Positions 17,358-26,857 of a stretch of 64,000 nucleotides of DNA are shown piece by piece. The notes below the pieces were generated by a model. The model was not told the origin of the DNA. It did no database searches and saw only the letters and a list, made by a program, of their open reading frames with translations. The position numbers and the translations under genes are program-made. The stretch lies in NCBI RefSeq assembly GCF_023283825.1, contig NZ_JAKILD010000025.1:1-64000 (forward strand), read 5' to 3'. How positions within the stretch are numbered: the stretch's first letter is position 1; every line of letters starts with the position of its first letter. The DNA is from Shewanella olleyana. Its GTDB lineage: Bacteria > Pseudomonadota > Gammaproteobacteria > Enterobacterales > Shewanellaceae.

Positions 17358-18449
17358 GTGAGCGCTATTTATAATTTTTGTGCTGGACCTGCCATGTTAC
17401 CACAAGCTGTAATGCAAAAAGCGCAGCAAGAATTAATTGACTGGAATGGTTTGGGTGTCTCCGTCATGGAAATTAGTCATCGCAGTAAAGAGTTTATTGC
17501 CTTAACTGAACATGCTGAAAAGACGTTACGTTCATTGATGGAAATACCTGAAAATTACCACGTGCTATTTATGCATGGCGGTGGTCGTGGTCAATTCACT
17601 AATGTCGTCAATAATTTTTTAGGAGAGGATGGTAAAGCACTTTATTTAGTCAATGGGCAATGGTCATCTGCTGCTGTTAAAGAAGCGGTTAAATTAGTCG
17701 GCGAAGACAATATTGATCAATTAAGCATTGTTGAAAACAAACAGGGCTTAAACGAAGTGGTACTCCCTAATTTGAATGCTATCGAAAAAGATTATCGTTA
17801 TGTTCATTTTTGTGCCAATGAAACCGTAGATGGTATTGAGATATTTGAGAACTTAGATAGCCCTTGGCCTGTTGTTGTGGATTTATCATCAACTATCATG
17901 TCCCGCAAAATTGATGTGAGTCAATATGGTTTAATTTACGCGGGTGCGCAAAAGAATATCGGCCCTTCAGGTTTATCAATTGTGATTGTTCGCGATGACA
18001 TGTTAAAACTTCCTAAACTTCCTCAGTCTTCAATAATGGATTATAGCGTTGCTCAAGCAAATGATTCTATGTTCAACACACCACCGACCTTTGCTTGGTA
18101 CCTAGCCGCAGAAGTATTTGATTGGTTAACAGCGCAAGGTGGGGTAAATGAAATTGAAGCGATTAATAAGCAAAAAGCTGACTTGCTATACCAGTGTATT
18201 GATAACAACCCATTTTATAAAAACGGGGTAGCGGTTAAGAATCGATCGCGAATGAACGTCACGTTTCAATTAACAGATAACAGTCTCGATGGTGAGTTTT
18301 TAAAACAAGCCGAGCAAGCAGGGCTGGTTGCTCTAAAAGGTCATCGTATTGTCGGCGGTATGCGCGCCAGTATTTACAACGCAATGCCGCTATCAGGCGT
18401 ACAAGCTTTAGTCAGCTTTATGGAAGCATTTGCCAAAAAGCATAGCTAG
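17358..18449 (+). CDS. serC: Phosphoserine aminotransferase
   Basis: The protein has 363 residues, the usual SerC length. The N-terminal IYNFCAGPAMLPQAVMQKAQ is characteristic. The PLP lysine lies in YAGAQKNIGPSG (near residue 198), and MHGGGRGQF marks the cofactor loop. It makes phosphoserine and also serves pyridoxine synthesis. The start is GTG 17358, with AAAGGA 7 bp upstream. Its place after gyrA matches gyrA-serC synteny in other gammaproteobacteria. A bidirectional terminator separates it from the converging aminotransferase gene. Confidence 0.97.
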   Translation: MSAIYNFCAGPAMLPQAVMQKAQQELIDWNGLGVSVMEISHRSKEFIALTEHAEKTLRSLMEIPENYHVLFMHGGGRGQFTNVVNNFLGEDGKALYLVNGQWSSAAVKEAVKLVGEDNIDQLSIVENKQGLNEVVLPNLNAIEKDYRYVHFCANETVDGIEIFENLDSPWPVVVDLSSTIMSRKIDVSQYGLIYAGAQKNIGPSGLSIVIVRDDMLKLPKLPQSSIMDYSVAQANDSMFNTPPTFAWYLAAEVFDWLTAQGGVNEIEAINKQKADLLYQCIDNNPFYKNGVAVKNRSRMNVTFQLTDNSLDGEFLKQAEQAGLVALKGHRIVGGMRASIYNAMPLSGVQALVSFMEAFAKKHS

Positions 18450-18497
18450 TCAAAGTATAGTTAGCCTATGTAAATAGAGAGACTTAGAAGATAAGAG

Positions 18498-18531
18498 AAA
18501 AAGCGAATGACATTTAGGTCATTCGCTTTTT
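18498..18531. terminator. Bidirectional terminator, serC and aminotransferase
   Basis: AAAAAGCGAATGAC (18498-18511) pairs perfectly with GTCATTCGCTTTTT (18518-18531) around ATTTAG. It lies between converging genes and suits both. Confidence 0.9.
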
Positions 18532-18538
18532 GGTTTAA

Positions 18539-19729
18539 TTACAGAATTGAGCTGATAGATTTTGCTAGATAATCTACATTTGCTTCGCTTATACCTGCAA
18601 TACTCATCCGGCTAGAACCGACCATATAAATACTATGCTGTTGTTTAAGCTCTTCAACTTGTTGTGCATTAATACCTAGGAAGGAGAACATGCCTTTCTG
18701 ATTAGCAATAAAGCTGAAATCTTGTTGGACACCGTTTTCAATCAATTTATTAACTAACATTTGACGATTGCCATTAATGCGATTTCGCATTACCGTTAAT
18801 TCATCTAGCCATTGCTGTTTTAGCTCTGGTGTGCCGAGAATTGTTTCAACTAACGCTGCGCCATGTGCTGGCGGCATAGAGTAAATGCAGCGCACAACAT
18901 AAAGTAACACTGAGAAAGCGACATTCGCAGTATTGCTGTCTTTAGCGACTAAGGTACAAGCTCCGATACGTTCACGGTATAAACCGAAGTTTTTCGAGCA
19001 AGAACTACATAGAATCATTTCTTCTACAGCAGCAGCCATTTGACGAACACCATAGGCATCCTCATCGACACCATCACCAAAACCTTGATATGCCATATCG
19101 ATAAGTGGAGTAAAACCTTGTTTAGCTGTGATGCCAATCACTTCATCCCATTGCTCTACCGATAAATCCATACCGCTTGGATTATGGCAGCAAGCATGCA
19201 GTAGCACGACATCATCACTACTGATGCTATTTAATGCCGCTTTCATTTCATCAAATTTAAGTGTTTTTGAGTCATAATCGTAATACGGGTAAGTTTTTAC
19301 CGTTAAACCCGCAGCTTCGAATAAACCTGTGTGATTAGCCCAAGTCGGATCGCTTACCCAAATTACGGTATTCGGGTTACAGCTCTTAATAAATTCAGCA
19401 GCAACACGTAACGCACCTGTACCACCTGGAGTTGATACTGTGCGAATTCGGTTGGCAAGCAATGCCGCATGTGATTGACCAAAGGCTAGTTCTGACATTA
19501 AACGATTAAATTGTTCAGAACCAGTAGGACCGATATAAACCTTGGTGGTTTCAGTATCTGTTCTTAATTGCTCAGCTTTTTTTACACAATCTAAAATAGG
19601 AGTGTGGCCTACAGGGTCTTTATACACACCCACACCTAAATCTATTTTTTGTGGGTGATTGTCCTGTCGGTATTGAGTGAGTAAACCTAAAATGGGATCT
19701 GCAGGCATTGCAGTTAAATTATTGAACAT
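18539..19729 (-). CDS. Aspartate/aromatic amino acid aminotransferase
   Basis: About 396 residues from ATG 19729, giving MFNNLTAMPADPILGLL, the standard start of AspC/TyrB. A longer frame to 19840 adds 37 unrelated residues, and AAGG sits 9 bp before the chosen ATG. The PLP lysine is in SCSKNFGLYRERIG, and HACCHNPSGMDLS and the N-terminal DLGVGVY motif are present. It exchanges amino groups between aspartate or aromatic amino acids and 2-oxoglutarate. The sequence alone does not separate AspC from TyrB. Confidence 0.93.
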   Translation of the reverse strand: MFNNLTAMPADPILGLLTQYRQDNHPQKIDLGVGVYKDPVGHTPILDCVKKAEQLRTDTETTKVYIGPTGSEQFNRLMSELAFGQSHAALLANRIRTVSTPGGTGALRVAAEFIKSCNPNTVIWVSDPTWANHTGLFEAAGLTVKTYPYYDYDSKTLKFDEMKAALNSISSDDVVLLHACCHNPSGMDLSVEQWDEVIGITAKQGFTPLIDMAYQGFGDGVDEDAYGVRQMAAAVEEMILCSSCSKNFGLYRERIGACTLVAKDSNTANVAFSVLLYVVRCIYSMPPAHGAALVETILGTPELKQQWLDELTVMRNRINGNRQMLVNKLIENGVQQDFSFIANQKGMFSFLGINAQQVEELKQQHSIYMVGSSRMSIAGISEANVDYLAKSISSIL

Positions 19730-19884
19730 GGCCATTGACCTTATAATGTAGTCAGCTAATGAAATCAGCGTTAGTAGGATTAACTTTAGGGTAACGTAGA
19801 TTAATTGATGATTGAAATGCCTTTTTTTATCCAAACTCAAAAAGAAAGATATTTGAAGTACTAAGTTTACAGTTTAGGCGATAA

Positions 19885-20028
19885 ATGAAAGCGTTAATCG
19901 TCTTGTTTTTGATTTATTGGCTGTTTTTCATTCGTTTTATTCATGTTGGCTTAAATTCAGTAAATAAATTTCAGTTTTCCCTTGAATCATGGGCTGCAAT
20001 CAGTAAATTTGTAGGCAAGAATAATTAA
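19885..20028 (+). CDS. Possible small membrane protein (47 aa)
   Basis: This short frame upstream of aroA starts ATG AAA GCG, with AGG about 7 bp before it. It has a hydrophobic stretch LIVLFLIYWLFFIRFIHVG and a short polar tail ending FVGKNN. It could be a one-helix membrane peptide or chance coding. No family was recognised. Confidence 0.25.
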   Translation: MKALIVLFLIYWLFFIRFIHVGLNSVNKFQFSLESWAAISKFVGKNN

Positions 20029-20135
20029 TCAGTTTAATAAAGTCAGAATCGTATAGATAAATTGACAACTTAGTCTTTATCTTTGCCTACAGTCATTCTC
20101 GCGTTTAGCTAGAACTCATGAAAGAAGAATTCATA

Positions 20136-21416
20136 ATGAAACAATTGCGTCTAGAACCAGTCAAAAAAGTCAACGGTGTCGTTAATATTCCTGGCTCAAA
20201 AAGCATTTCTAATAGAGCTTTATTACTTGCGACCCTGGCCAAAGGGAAAACGACCTTAACCAATTTGCTGGATTCAGATGACATCCGATATATGTTGGAG
20301 TCTCTTAAGCAATTAGGGGTTAACTATCAGTTATCAGAAAATAATACGGTATGTGAACTTGAAGGTTTAGGTAAACCATTAAGTGCAGACCAAGCGCAAA
20401 CGCTATTTTTAGGTAACGCGGGTACTGCAATGCGTCCACTCTGTGCTGCACTGACGTTAGGTTCTGGTGAATTTACCTTAACAGGTGAACCTCGTATGGA
20501 AGAAAGACCGATTGGCGATCTTGTCGATTCTTTACGCCAGTTGGGCGCTAGTGTCACCTATCTCAAAAATGATGGTTTTCCACCACTAACGATTAATGCC
20601 GATGGATTAAATGGCGGTGAAGTTGAGATAGCGGGCGATTTATCAAGCCAATTTTTAACGGCATTATTGATGGTTTCGCCACTCACCAAAGATACCGTGC
20701 ATATTAATATTAAAGGTGAACTTGTTTCTAAGCCTTACATCGATATCACCATTGCGTTAATGGCACAGTTTGGTGTTGAAGTTATTAATCATGATTACCG
20801 ACGATTTGAAATACAAACGGGTCAGCAATATGTTTCACCAGGAAAGGTACTTGTAGAAGGAGATGCATCTTCTGCTTCATACTTTCTTGCAGCTGGCGCG
20901 ATACAAGGTGGCGAAGTTAAGGTCACTGGCGTTGGTAAACTCAGCATTCAAGGTGATGTTAAATTTGCTGATGTACTTGAAAAAATGGGCGCAGACATCG
21001 AGTGGGGTGATGATTACATTATAGCTAGACAAGCAAAATTAACCGCTGTTGATTTGGATATGAATCATATTCCTGATGCGGCAATGACCATTGCAACAGC
21101 GGCTTTATTTGCAGAAGGTACTACTCGTATTACAAATATTTACAATTGGCGTATTAAAGAAACCGATCGCCTTTCAGCGATGGCCACTGAACTAAGAAAA
21201 GTTGGCGCCACTGTTGAAGAAGGCCATGATTTTATTTCTGTTACGCCACCACGGGTGTTAAATACTGCAGCCATTGATACCTATAATGACCACCGCATGG
21301 CAATGTGTTTTTCTATGATGGCCTTTGCTGACTGTGGGATCACCATTAATGATCCAGATTGTACGTCAAAAACATTTCCTACCTATTTTAATGAGTTTGC
21401 ACGCCTAGCTCAGTAA
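20136..21416 (+). CDS. aroA: EPSP synthase (3-phosphoshikimate 1-carboxyvinyltransferase)
   Basis: About 426 residues from ATG 20136, which has AGAAGAA upstream; ATG 20118 is an alternative. Key motifs are PGSKSISNRALLLA (substrate binding), LGNAGTAMRPL (PEP and glyphosate site, class I type), RMEERPIGDLVD, and the C-terminal DHRMAMCFSM and DPDCTSKTFP. It joins PEP to shikimate-3-phosphate in aromatic amino acid synthesis. Class I residues predict a glyphosate-sensitive enzyme (family knowledge). cmk and rpsA follow in the conserved order, with a terminator in between. Confidence 0.97.
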   Translation: MKQLRLEPVKKVNGVVNIPGSKSISNRALLLATLAKGKTTLTNLLDSDDIRYMLESLKQLGVNYQLSENNTVCELEGLGKPLSADQAQTLFLGNAGTAMRPLCAALTLGSGEFTLTGEPRMEERPIGDLVDSLRQLGASVTYLKNDGFPPLTINADGLNGGEVEIAGDLSSQFLTALLMVSPLTKDTVHINIKGELVSKPYIDITIALMAQFGVEVINHDYRRFEIQTGQQYVSPGKVLVEGDASSASYFLAAGAIQGGEVKVTGVGKLSIQGDVKFADVLEKMGADIEWGDDYIIARQAKLTAVDLDMNHIPDAAMTIATAALFAEGTTRITNIYNWRIKETDRLSAMATELRKVGATVEEGHDFISVTPPRVLNTAAIDTYNDHRMAMCFSMMAFADCGITINDPDCTSKTFPTYFNEFARLAQ

Positions 21417-21445
21417 TCAACTTGGCAAAACACTTAAGATAAATG

Positions 21446-21473
21446 ACGGCAGTCAATATACTGCCGTTGTTTT
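21446..21473 (+). terminator. Terminator after aroA
   Basis: ACGGCAGT (21446-21453) pairs with ACTGCCGT (21460-21467), followed by TGTTTT. Confidence 0.75.
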
Positions 21474-21596
21474 GATCTGATTAGTGAACTGACAAAATAC
21501 TCCAGTTTTTTTATCGAAATTGTTATACAATGCCGCCCGCTCATTTTGATGAACCTTTTTTACTTTCATGGAAGATTGTTTTTTTCGGAGGAATTT

Positions 21597-22274
21597 ATGT
21601 CTGAACGTGCTCCAGTAGTCACAATCGACGGACCAAGCGGTGCAGGGAAAGGGACCATATGCCAGCTAGTTGCTGAAAAACTAGAATGGCACTTATTAGA
21701 TAGCGGCGCTATCTATCGTGTATTAGCCCTAGCTGCAATTCATCATAATGTTGAATTAGAGAATGAAGAAGCTATTACCTTACTTGCAGCCCATTTAGAT
21801 GTGCAGTTTTTAACAGGTACAGACTTAGTTAAAGTGATCCTTGAAGGCGAAGATGTGTCATTAAGCATCCGTACTCAAGAGTGTGGCAACGCAGCATCGA
21901 AAATTGCGGCTTTCCCACGCGTACGTGAAGCTTTACTACGTCGCCAACGTGCTTTTAGTAGCGCACCAGGTTTAGTTGCTGATGGACGCGATATGGGAAC
22001 CGTCGTTTTTCCTCAAGCACCAGCCAAAATTTTCTTGACCGCATCGGCCGAGGAAAGGGCGCAGAGACGCTATAAACAGTTGCAGGACAAGGGCTTCGAT
22101 GTTAATATCGATCGCCTTTTATCTGAAATCATTGAACGAGATGACCGCGATATTAATCGTTCAGTCTCTCCTTTAGTGCCTGCAGATGATGCGCTAGTTA
22201 TTGATACTAGTGGCATAGGTATTAATGAAGTGCTTGAGCTTGTGCTTGAACACATCAATAAAAACTTAACGTAA
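21597..22274 (+). CDS. cmk: Cytidylate kinase
   Basis: 225 residues from ATG 21597, preceded by a strong CGGAGG site; the longer frame to 21546 is not used. The P-loop is DGPSGAGKGTI (residues 9-19). The CMP-binding and lid regions are seen in LLDSGAIYRVLA, VADGRDMGTVVFP and RAQRRYKQL. It phosphorylates CMP and dCMP and so supplies CTP and dCTP. It lies between aroA and rpsA, as in E. coli, where cmk and rpsA are cotranscribed. Confidence 0.97.
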   Translation: MSERAPVVTIDGPSGAGKGTICQLVAEKLEWHLLDSGAIYRVLALAAIHHNVELENEEAITLLAAHLDVQFLTGTDLVKVILEGEDVSLSIRTQECGNAASKIAAFPRVREALLRRQRAFSSAPGLVADGRDMGTVVFPQAPAKIFLTASAEERAQRRYKQLQDKGFDVNIDRLLSEIIERDDRDINRSVSPLVPADDALVIDTSGIGINEVLELVLEHINKNLT

Positions 22275-22387
22275 TTTCTTAATTCTGAGAGATTATGAAA
22301 CAACATTTATATCACGGATGATGTAAATAAATTAATTGACTCCACATCTAGGATGGATGGTGGTTTATAAAAGAAAGTAATCATAAA

Positions 22388-24055
22388 ATGACTGAATCTT
22401 TTGCTGATCTATTTGAACAATCCCTAAATGAACTTGAGTTCCGTCCTGGTTCTATCGTACGTGGCGTAGTTGTACGCATCGAAAACGGTACTGTACTAGT
22501 TGACGCTGGTCTTAAGTCTGAAAGCCCAATTTCTGCTGACGAATTCAAAAACGCTCAAGGTGTTTTAGAAATCGCTGTTGGCGACGAAGTTGATGTTGCT
22601 CTTGACTCTGTTGAAGACGGTTTCGGTGAAACTCAATTATCTCGTGAAAAAGCGAAACGTCACGAAGCTTGGATTGTTCTAGAAAAAGCTTACGAAGATG
22701 CTGAAACTGTAATCGGTATCATCAATGGTAAAGTTAAAGGTGGTTTCACTGTTGAATTAAACGGTATCCGTGCCTTCTTACCAGGTTCTCTAGTAGACGT
22801 TCGCCCAGTTCGCGATACTGCTCACCTAGAGTACAAAGAATTAGAATTCAAAGTTATCAAACTTGACCAGAAGCGTAACAACGTTGTTGTTTCACGTCGT
22901 GCTGTTATCGAATCAGAAAGCAGTGCAGAGCGTGATGCTCTTCTTGAGAACCTTCAAGAAGGTCAAGCAGTTAAAGGTATCGTTAAGAACCTTACTGACT
23001 ACGGTGCATTCGTAGACTTAGGTGGCGTTGACGGTCTTCTACATATCACTGATATGGCTTGGAAGCGCGTTAAGCACCCATCTGAAATCGTTAATGTTGG
23101 TGACGAAATCAACGTTAAAGTTCTTAAGTATGACCGTGAGCGTACTCGCGTATCACTAGGTCTTAAGCAACTTGGCGAAGATCCATGGTTAGAAATCAGC
23201 AAGCGCTACCCAGAAAGCACTCGTCTTACTGGTCGCGTAACAAACTTAACTGACTACGGTTGTTTCGTTGAAATCGAAGAAGGCGTTGAAGGTCTTGTTC
23301 ACGTTTCTGAAATGGATTGGACTAACAAGAACATCCACCCATCTAAAGTTGTTAACTTAGGTGATGAAGTTGAAGTTCTAGTTCTAGACATCGATGAAGA
23401 ACGTCGTCGTATCTCTCTAGGTCTTAAGCAATGTAAGACTAACCCATGGGATGATTTCGCTACTCGTTTCAACAAGGGCGATAAAGTTTCTGGTAAGATC
23501 AAGTCTATCACTGACTTCGGTATCTTCATTGGTCTTGACGGCGGCATCGACGGTCTTGTTCACTTATCTGACATTTCTTGGAACGGTACTGGCGAAGACG
23601 CTGTATCTGAGTACAAGAAAGGTGACGAAATCCACGCAGTAGTTCTTTCTGTTGACCCTGAGCGCGAGCGTATCAGCTTAGGCGTTAAGCAAACTGAAGA
23701 CGATCCTTTCAATGCTTACTTGGCAGACAAGAAGAAAGGTACTATTGTAAATGGTGTAGTTACTGCTGTTGACGCTAAAGGCGTTACAATTGAACTAGCT
23801 GAAACTGTTGAAGGTTACCTTCGCGTTGCAGATATCTCTCGCGAGCGTATCGAAGACGCATCTACAGTATTCACTGTAGGTGACAAAGTTGAATCTAAGT
23901 TCATGGGCGTAGATCGCAAGAACCGTTCTATCAGCTTATCTATCAAAGCGAAAGATGAAGCAGATGAGAAAGAAGCAATGGCAACTATTAACAAGCAAGA
24001 TGATGCTGTTATTAGTAATGCAATGGCTGAAGCGTTCAAAGCAGCTCGTAAGTAA
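22388..24055 (+). CDS. rpsA: 30S ribosomal protein S1
   Basis: The 555-residue protein holds six S1 (OB-fold) domains. The four central copies show repeated FVDLGG/FVEIEEG-type cores such as DYGAFVDLGGVDGLLH (near 210), DYGCFVEIEEGVEGLVH (near 295) and DFGIFIGLDGGIDGLVH (near 380). It binds mRNA leaders and helps load them on the 30S subunit. The leader before ATG 22388 lacks a clear Shine-Dalgarno, as in E. coli rpsA, where S1 represses its own translation. ihfB follows after a 78-bp gap. Confidence 0.98.
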   Translation: MTESFADLFEQSLNELEFRPGSIVRGVVVRIENGTVLVDAGLKSESPISADEFKNAQGVLEIAVGDEVDVALDSVEDGFGETQLSREKAKRHEAWIVLEKAYEDAETVIGIINGKVKGGFTVELNGIRAFLPGSLVDVRPVRDTAHLEYKELEFKVIKLDQKRNNVVVSRRAVIESESSAERDALLENLQEGQAVKGIVKNLTDYGAFVDLGGVDGLLHITDMAWKRVKHPSEIVNVGDEINVKVLKYDRERTRVSLGLKQLGEDPWLEISKRYPESTRLTGRVTNLTDYGCFVEIEEGVEGLVHVSEMDWTNKNIHPSKVVNLGDEVEVLVLDIDEERRRISLGLKQCKTNPWDDFATRFNKGDKVSGKIKSITDFGIFIGLDGGIDGLVHLSDISWNGTGEDAVSEYKKGDEIHAVVLSVDPERERISLGVKQTEDDPFNAYLADKKKGTIVNGVVTAVDAKGVTIELAETVEGYLRVADISRERIEDASTVFTVGDKVESKFMGVDRKNRSISLSIKAKDEADEKEAMATINKQDDAVISNAMAEAFKAARK

Positions 24056-24133
24056 TAAATCGCCTGTTGTGTGGGAAACGCACATTGTTTCCCATTAGGC
24101 GACTGTGTTTGGCTTGATAATAGAGGGTATAGG

Positions 24134-24421
24134 ATGACGAAATCCGAACTGATCGAAAAACTCGCCACTAGGCAGTCGCAGCTGTCGGCGAAAGAAGTGG
24201 AAAGTGCTATTAAAGAAATGTTAGAGCAAATGGCAACAACATTAGAAGGCGGTGATCGTATAGAAATCCGTGGCTTTGGTAGTTTTTCACTTCATTTCCG
24301 TGCACCACGTGTAGGCCGTAACCCAAAAACTGGAACCTCAGTTGATTTGGAAGGCAAATACGTACCGCACTTTAAGCCTGGCAAAGAACTGCGTGAACGT
24401 GTCGATGCGGTTAATCATTGA
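24134..24421 (+). CDS. ihfB: Integration host factor subunit beta
   Basis: 95 residues from ATG 24134 (MTKSELIEKLA); the longer frame to 24071 is not conserved in type. The HU/IHF fold is clear, with IEIRGFGSFSLHFR and the beta-arm APRVGRNPKTG, including the DNA-intercalating Pro. It pairs with IhfA to bend DNA. The place after rpsA is conserved. A strong terminator follows. Confidence 0.97.
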   Translation: MTKSELIEKLATRQSQLSAKEVESAIKEMLEQMATTLEGGDRIEIRGFGSFSLHFRAPRVGRNPKTGTSVDLEGKYVPHFKPGKELRERVDAVNH

Positions 24422-24434
24422 TTAACGCTTGATT

Positions 24435-24461
24435 AAAAAGCCTCCTTTTGGAGGCTTTTTT
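24435..24461 (+). terminator. Terminator after ihfB
   Basis: AAAAAGCCTCC (24435-24445) pairs with GGAGGCTTTTT (24450-24460) around TTTT. Confidence 0.9.
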
Positions 24462-24564
24462 GTATCTATTGCTCAGCAAAGCTGGTTAGTTGGCTAAAAT
24501 TCTTGGATAATCATTATATTGGTAAATTTCGATCTTATTTTTCACAGATAGAATGGAGCTGCAC

Positions 24565-24861
24565 GTGAAATCATTTATTGCCATTGTCATTGTCGGGTTA
24601 TTCTTTGTTCTTGCATTACTTTTTGGCGCAAAGAACGAACAAATCGTTACGGTCAGTTATTTTGTTGCAGAAGGCCAGTACCGCCTGCCTGTAGTACTTG
24701 CAGTTGTTTTTCTTGCTGGCTTTATTATTAGTTGGTTATTTGCAGCTTATTACATCGTTAAACTTAAAATGGTACTTAGAAAAAGAAATAAAACCATTGC
24801 ACAGTTAACAGACAAGGTAGCAGAGCCAGTAGCTGCTACAGCAAAGGATACCGCCGCTTAA
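24565..24861 (+). CDS. lapA: Lipopolysaccharide assembly protein LapA
   Basis: 98 residues when started at GTG 24565, which has GGAG 6 bp upstream; ATG 24553 overlaps that site and is less likely. Two transmembrane segments are seen, near residues 3-22 and 39-62, with the family motif LFGAKNEQIVTVSYFVAEGQ between them. A cytoplasmic basic coiled segment follows (KMVLRKRNKTIAQL). It is an inner-membrane partner of LapB in control of LPS synthesis. lapB starts 1 bp after its stop. Confidence 0.9.
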   Translation: MKSFIAIVIVGLFFVLALLFGAKNEQIVTVSYFVAEGQYRLPVVLAVVFLAGFIISWLFAAYYIVKLKMVLRKRNKTIAQLTDKVAEPVAATAKDTAA

Positions 24862-24862
24862 G

Positions 24863-26023
24863 ATGCTAGAGATCCTCTTTCTGTTGTTACCCATTGCTGC
24901 CGGATACGGTTGGTATATGGGCCGAAGAAGTATACGACAGAATCAAAAACAGCAAAGTAAAAAACTCAGTAGAGACTACTTTACCGGGCTTAATTTTTTG
25001 CTTTCAAATGAATCAGATAAAGCGGTTGATTTGTTTATTACCATGCTTGATGTTGACGACGAAACCATTGATACCCATTTATCGTTAGGGTCTTTATTCA
25101 GAAAGCGTGGTGAAGTAGACCGTTCAATCCGAATTCACCAAAACCTCATCGCTAGACCAAGCCTTACCACTGAGCAACGTGATATAGCGATGATGGAGTT
25201 AGGTAAAGATTATTTAGCTGCAGGATTTTATGACAGAGCTGAAGAAATATTTTTGAATCTTGTCAGTCAAGATGATCATAGTGAAGAAGCTGAAACTCAA
25301 TTAATTTCTATCTATCAAGTCACTAAAGAATGGCAAAACGCCATTAATATCACTAAGGGCTTAAGTCGTAAACGCCAACAAGCCTTAAAATCTATTACTG
25401 CTCATTTTTATTGCCAATTGGCAGATGAAGCGACTGAAACTGCTGACAAAATCAAATTATTACAACAAGGCATTAAACTCGATGACAAATGTGGTCGAGC
25501 CTGGTTGACTCTTGCCAAAATTTACCTTGATACCAATCAAATCAGTTTATGCAAAAAGGCTATTTTTGAGCTGAAACTTGCCGATATAGAGCTATTTTCT
25601 GATGCAATCGGTATTGCCCGCCAAGTTTACCGTGATAGTAATGACCTCGAGAACTATCAGTCATTATTACAACAGGCTTTAGAATCTGGTGCTGGTGCTA
25701 GCGTTATCATCGCACTCGCTCAACACAAAATTGAACAAGGCAATACTAAAAACGCTGAAAAAATGGTGTTAGACCATTTGTACCGTCATCCAACGATGAA
25801 AGGGTTTCAACATTTAATGCAGTTACATATTAAACAGGCTGAAGACGGTCAAGCAAAACAAAGCCTGTCAATGTTAGAAAAATTAGTAGAGCAACAGATT
25901 AAATTTAGACCAAGTTATCGTTGTTGCTCTTGTGGTTTTCCTGCTCACAGTTTGTATTGGCATTGTCCGTCATGTAAAGAATGGGGCAGTATCAAACGAG
26001 TGAAAGGATTAGACGGTGAATAG
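24863..26023 (+). CDS. lapB: LapB/YciM, TPR regulator of LPS synthesis
   Basis: This 386-residue protein has an N-terminal membrane anchor (LEILFLLLPIAAGYGWYMGR). A long TPR region runs from about residue 35 to 340. It ends with a rubredoxin-like metal site with two CxxC pairs (CCSCGF and CPSC). In E. coli LapB recruits LpxC to FtsH for degradation and so balances LPS and phospholipid synthesis. It is tightly linked to lapA, and pyrF follows, as in enterobacteria. Confidence 0.95.
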   Translation: MLEILFLLLPIAAGYGWYMGRRSIRQNQKQQSKKLSRDYFTGLNFLLSNESDKAVDLFITMLDVDDETIDTHLSLGSLFRKRGEVDRSIRIHQNLIARPSLTTEQRDIAMMELGKDYLAAGFYDRAEEIFLNLVSQDDHSEEAETQLISIYQVTKEWQNAINITKGLSRKRQQALKSITAHFYCQLADEATETADKIKLLQQGIKLDDKCGRAWLTLAKIYLDTNQISLCKKAIFELKLADIELFSDAIGIARQVYRDSNDLENYQSLLQQALESGAGASVIIALAQHKIEQGNTKNAEKMVLDHLYRHPTMKGFQHLMQLHIKQAEDGQAKQSLSMLEKLVEQQIKFRPSYRCCSCGFPAHSLYWHCPSCKEWGSIKRVKGLDGE

Positions 26024-26105
26024 CGCGCAAATAAAGTTTTGCTAGTTTCACTGTTTAACTACAATATTATAAACTTAGCGTTAATCAACACCCTACGGAG
26101 TAAAC

Positions 26106-26801
26106 ATGGCAGATAAACCGATTGTAGTAGCCTTAGATTATGATAATAAGAATGAGGCTCTATCACTGATTGATAAACTTGATCCGACAATGTGTCGTCT
26201 TAAAGTAGGCAAAGAGATGTTTACTTTATTCGGACCACAATTGGTTAAAGATATTCATGATCGTGATTTCGATTTATTTCTTGATTTAAAGTTTCACGAT
26301 ATCCCCAATACGGTGGCCAAAGCCGTATCAGCGGCTGCCGATCTTGGTGTTTGGATGACTAATGTCCATGCAAGTGGTGGACTAGCTATGATGCAAGCAG
26401 CAAAGAATGCATTAGGCAATTATGGTAATGACGCGCCTTTGCTAATCGCTGTGACAGTATTAACATCAATGAGTGATGAAGATTTAGCATTATTAGGAAT
26501 TAATGTCCCTGCATCTGAGCATGTTAAACGTTTAGCAGCACTAACTCATCAAGCTGGGCTTGATGGTGTTGTATGTTCAGCTCAAGAAGCCACTATGCTT
26601 AAAACAAACTTTGGCAAAGACTTTAATCTGATCACTCCGGGTATTCGTCCAGTTGGTGCTGATGTTGGTGACCAGCATCGAGTGATGACGCCACCAAAAG
26701 CAATTGCTGCCGGTTCAGATTATTTAGTGATTGGACGCCCAATCACTAAAGCTGCAGATCCGCTGGCGTCATTACATCAAATCGTTAACTCATTAAAATA
26801 A
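26106..26801 (+). CDS. pyrF: Orotidine 5'-phosphate decarboxylase
   Basis: 231 residues with the catalytic loop LFLDLKFHDIPNT (Asp-x-Lys-x2-Asp, near residues 59-71), the N-terminal VVALDYDN, and the phosphate-binding ITPGIRP and VIGRPIT near the C-terminus. It makes UMP from OMP in pyrimidine synthesis. A good CGGAG site precedes ATG 26106. Position after lapAB is conserved. Confidence 0.97.
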   Translation: MADKPIVVALDYDNKNEALSLIDKLDPTMCRLKVGKEMFTLFGPQLVKDIHDRDFDLFLDLKFHDIPNTVAKAVSAAADLGVWMTNVHASGGLAMMQAAKNALGNYGNDAPLLIAVTVLTSMSDEDLALLGINVPASEHVKRLAALTHQAGLDGVVCSAQEATMLKTNFGKDFNLITPGIRPVGADVGDQHRVMTPPKAIAAGSDYLVIGRPITKAADPLASLHQIVNSLK

Positions 26802-26857
26802 GTTCGATATAGAATTTATATTGTTACCGTTAATCAACAAATTTGCAGGAGCGCACA

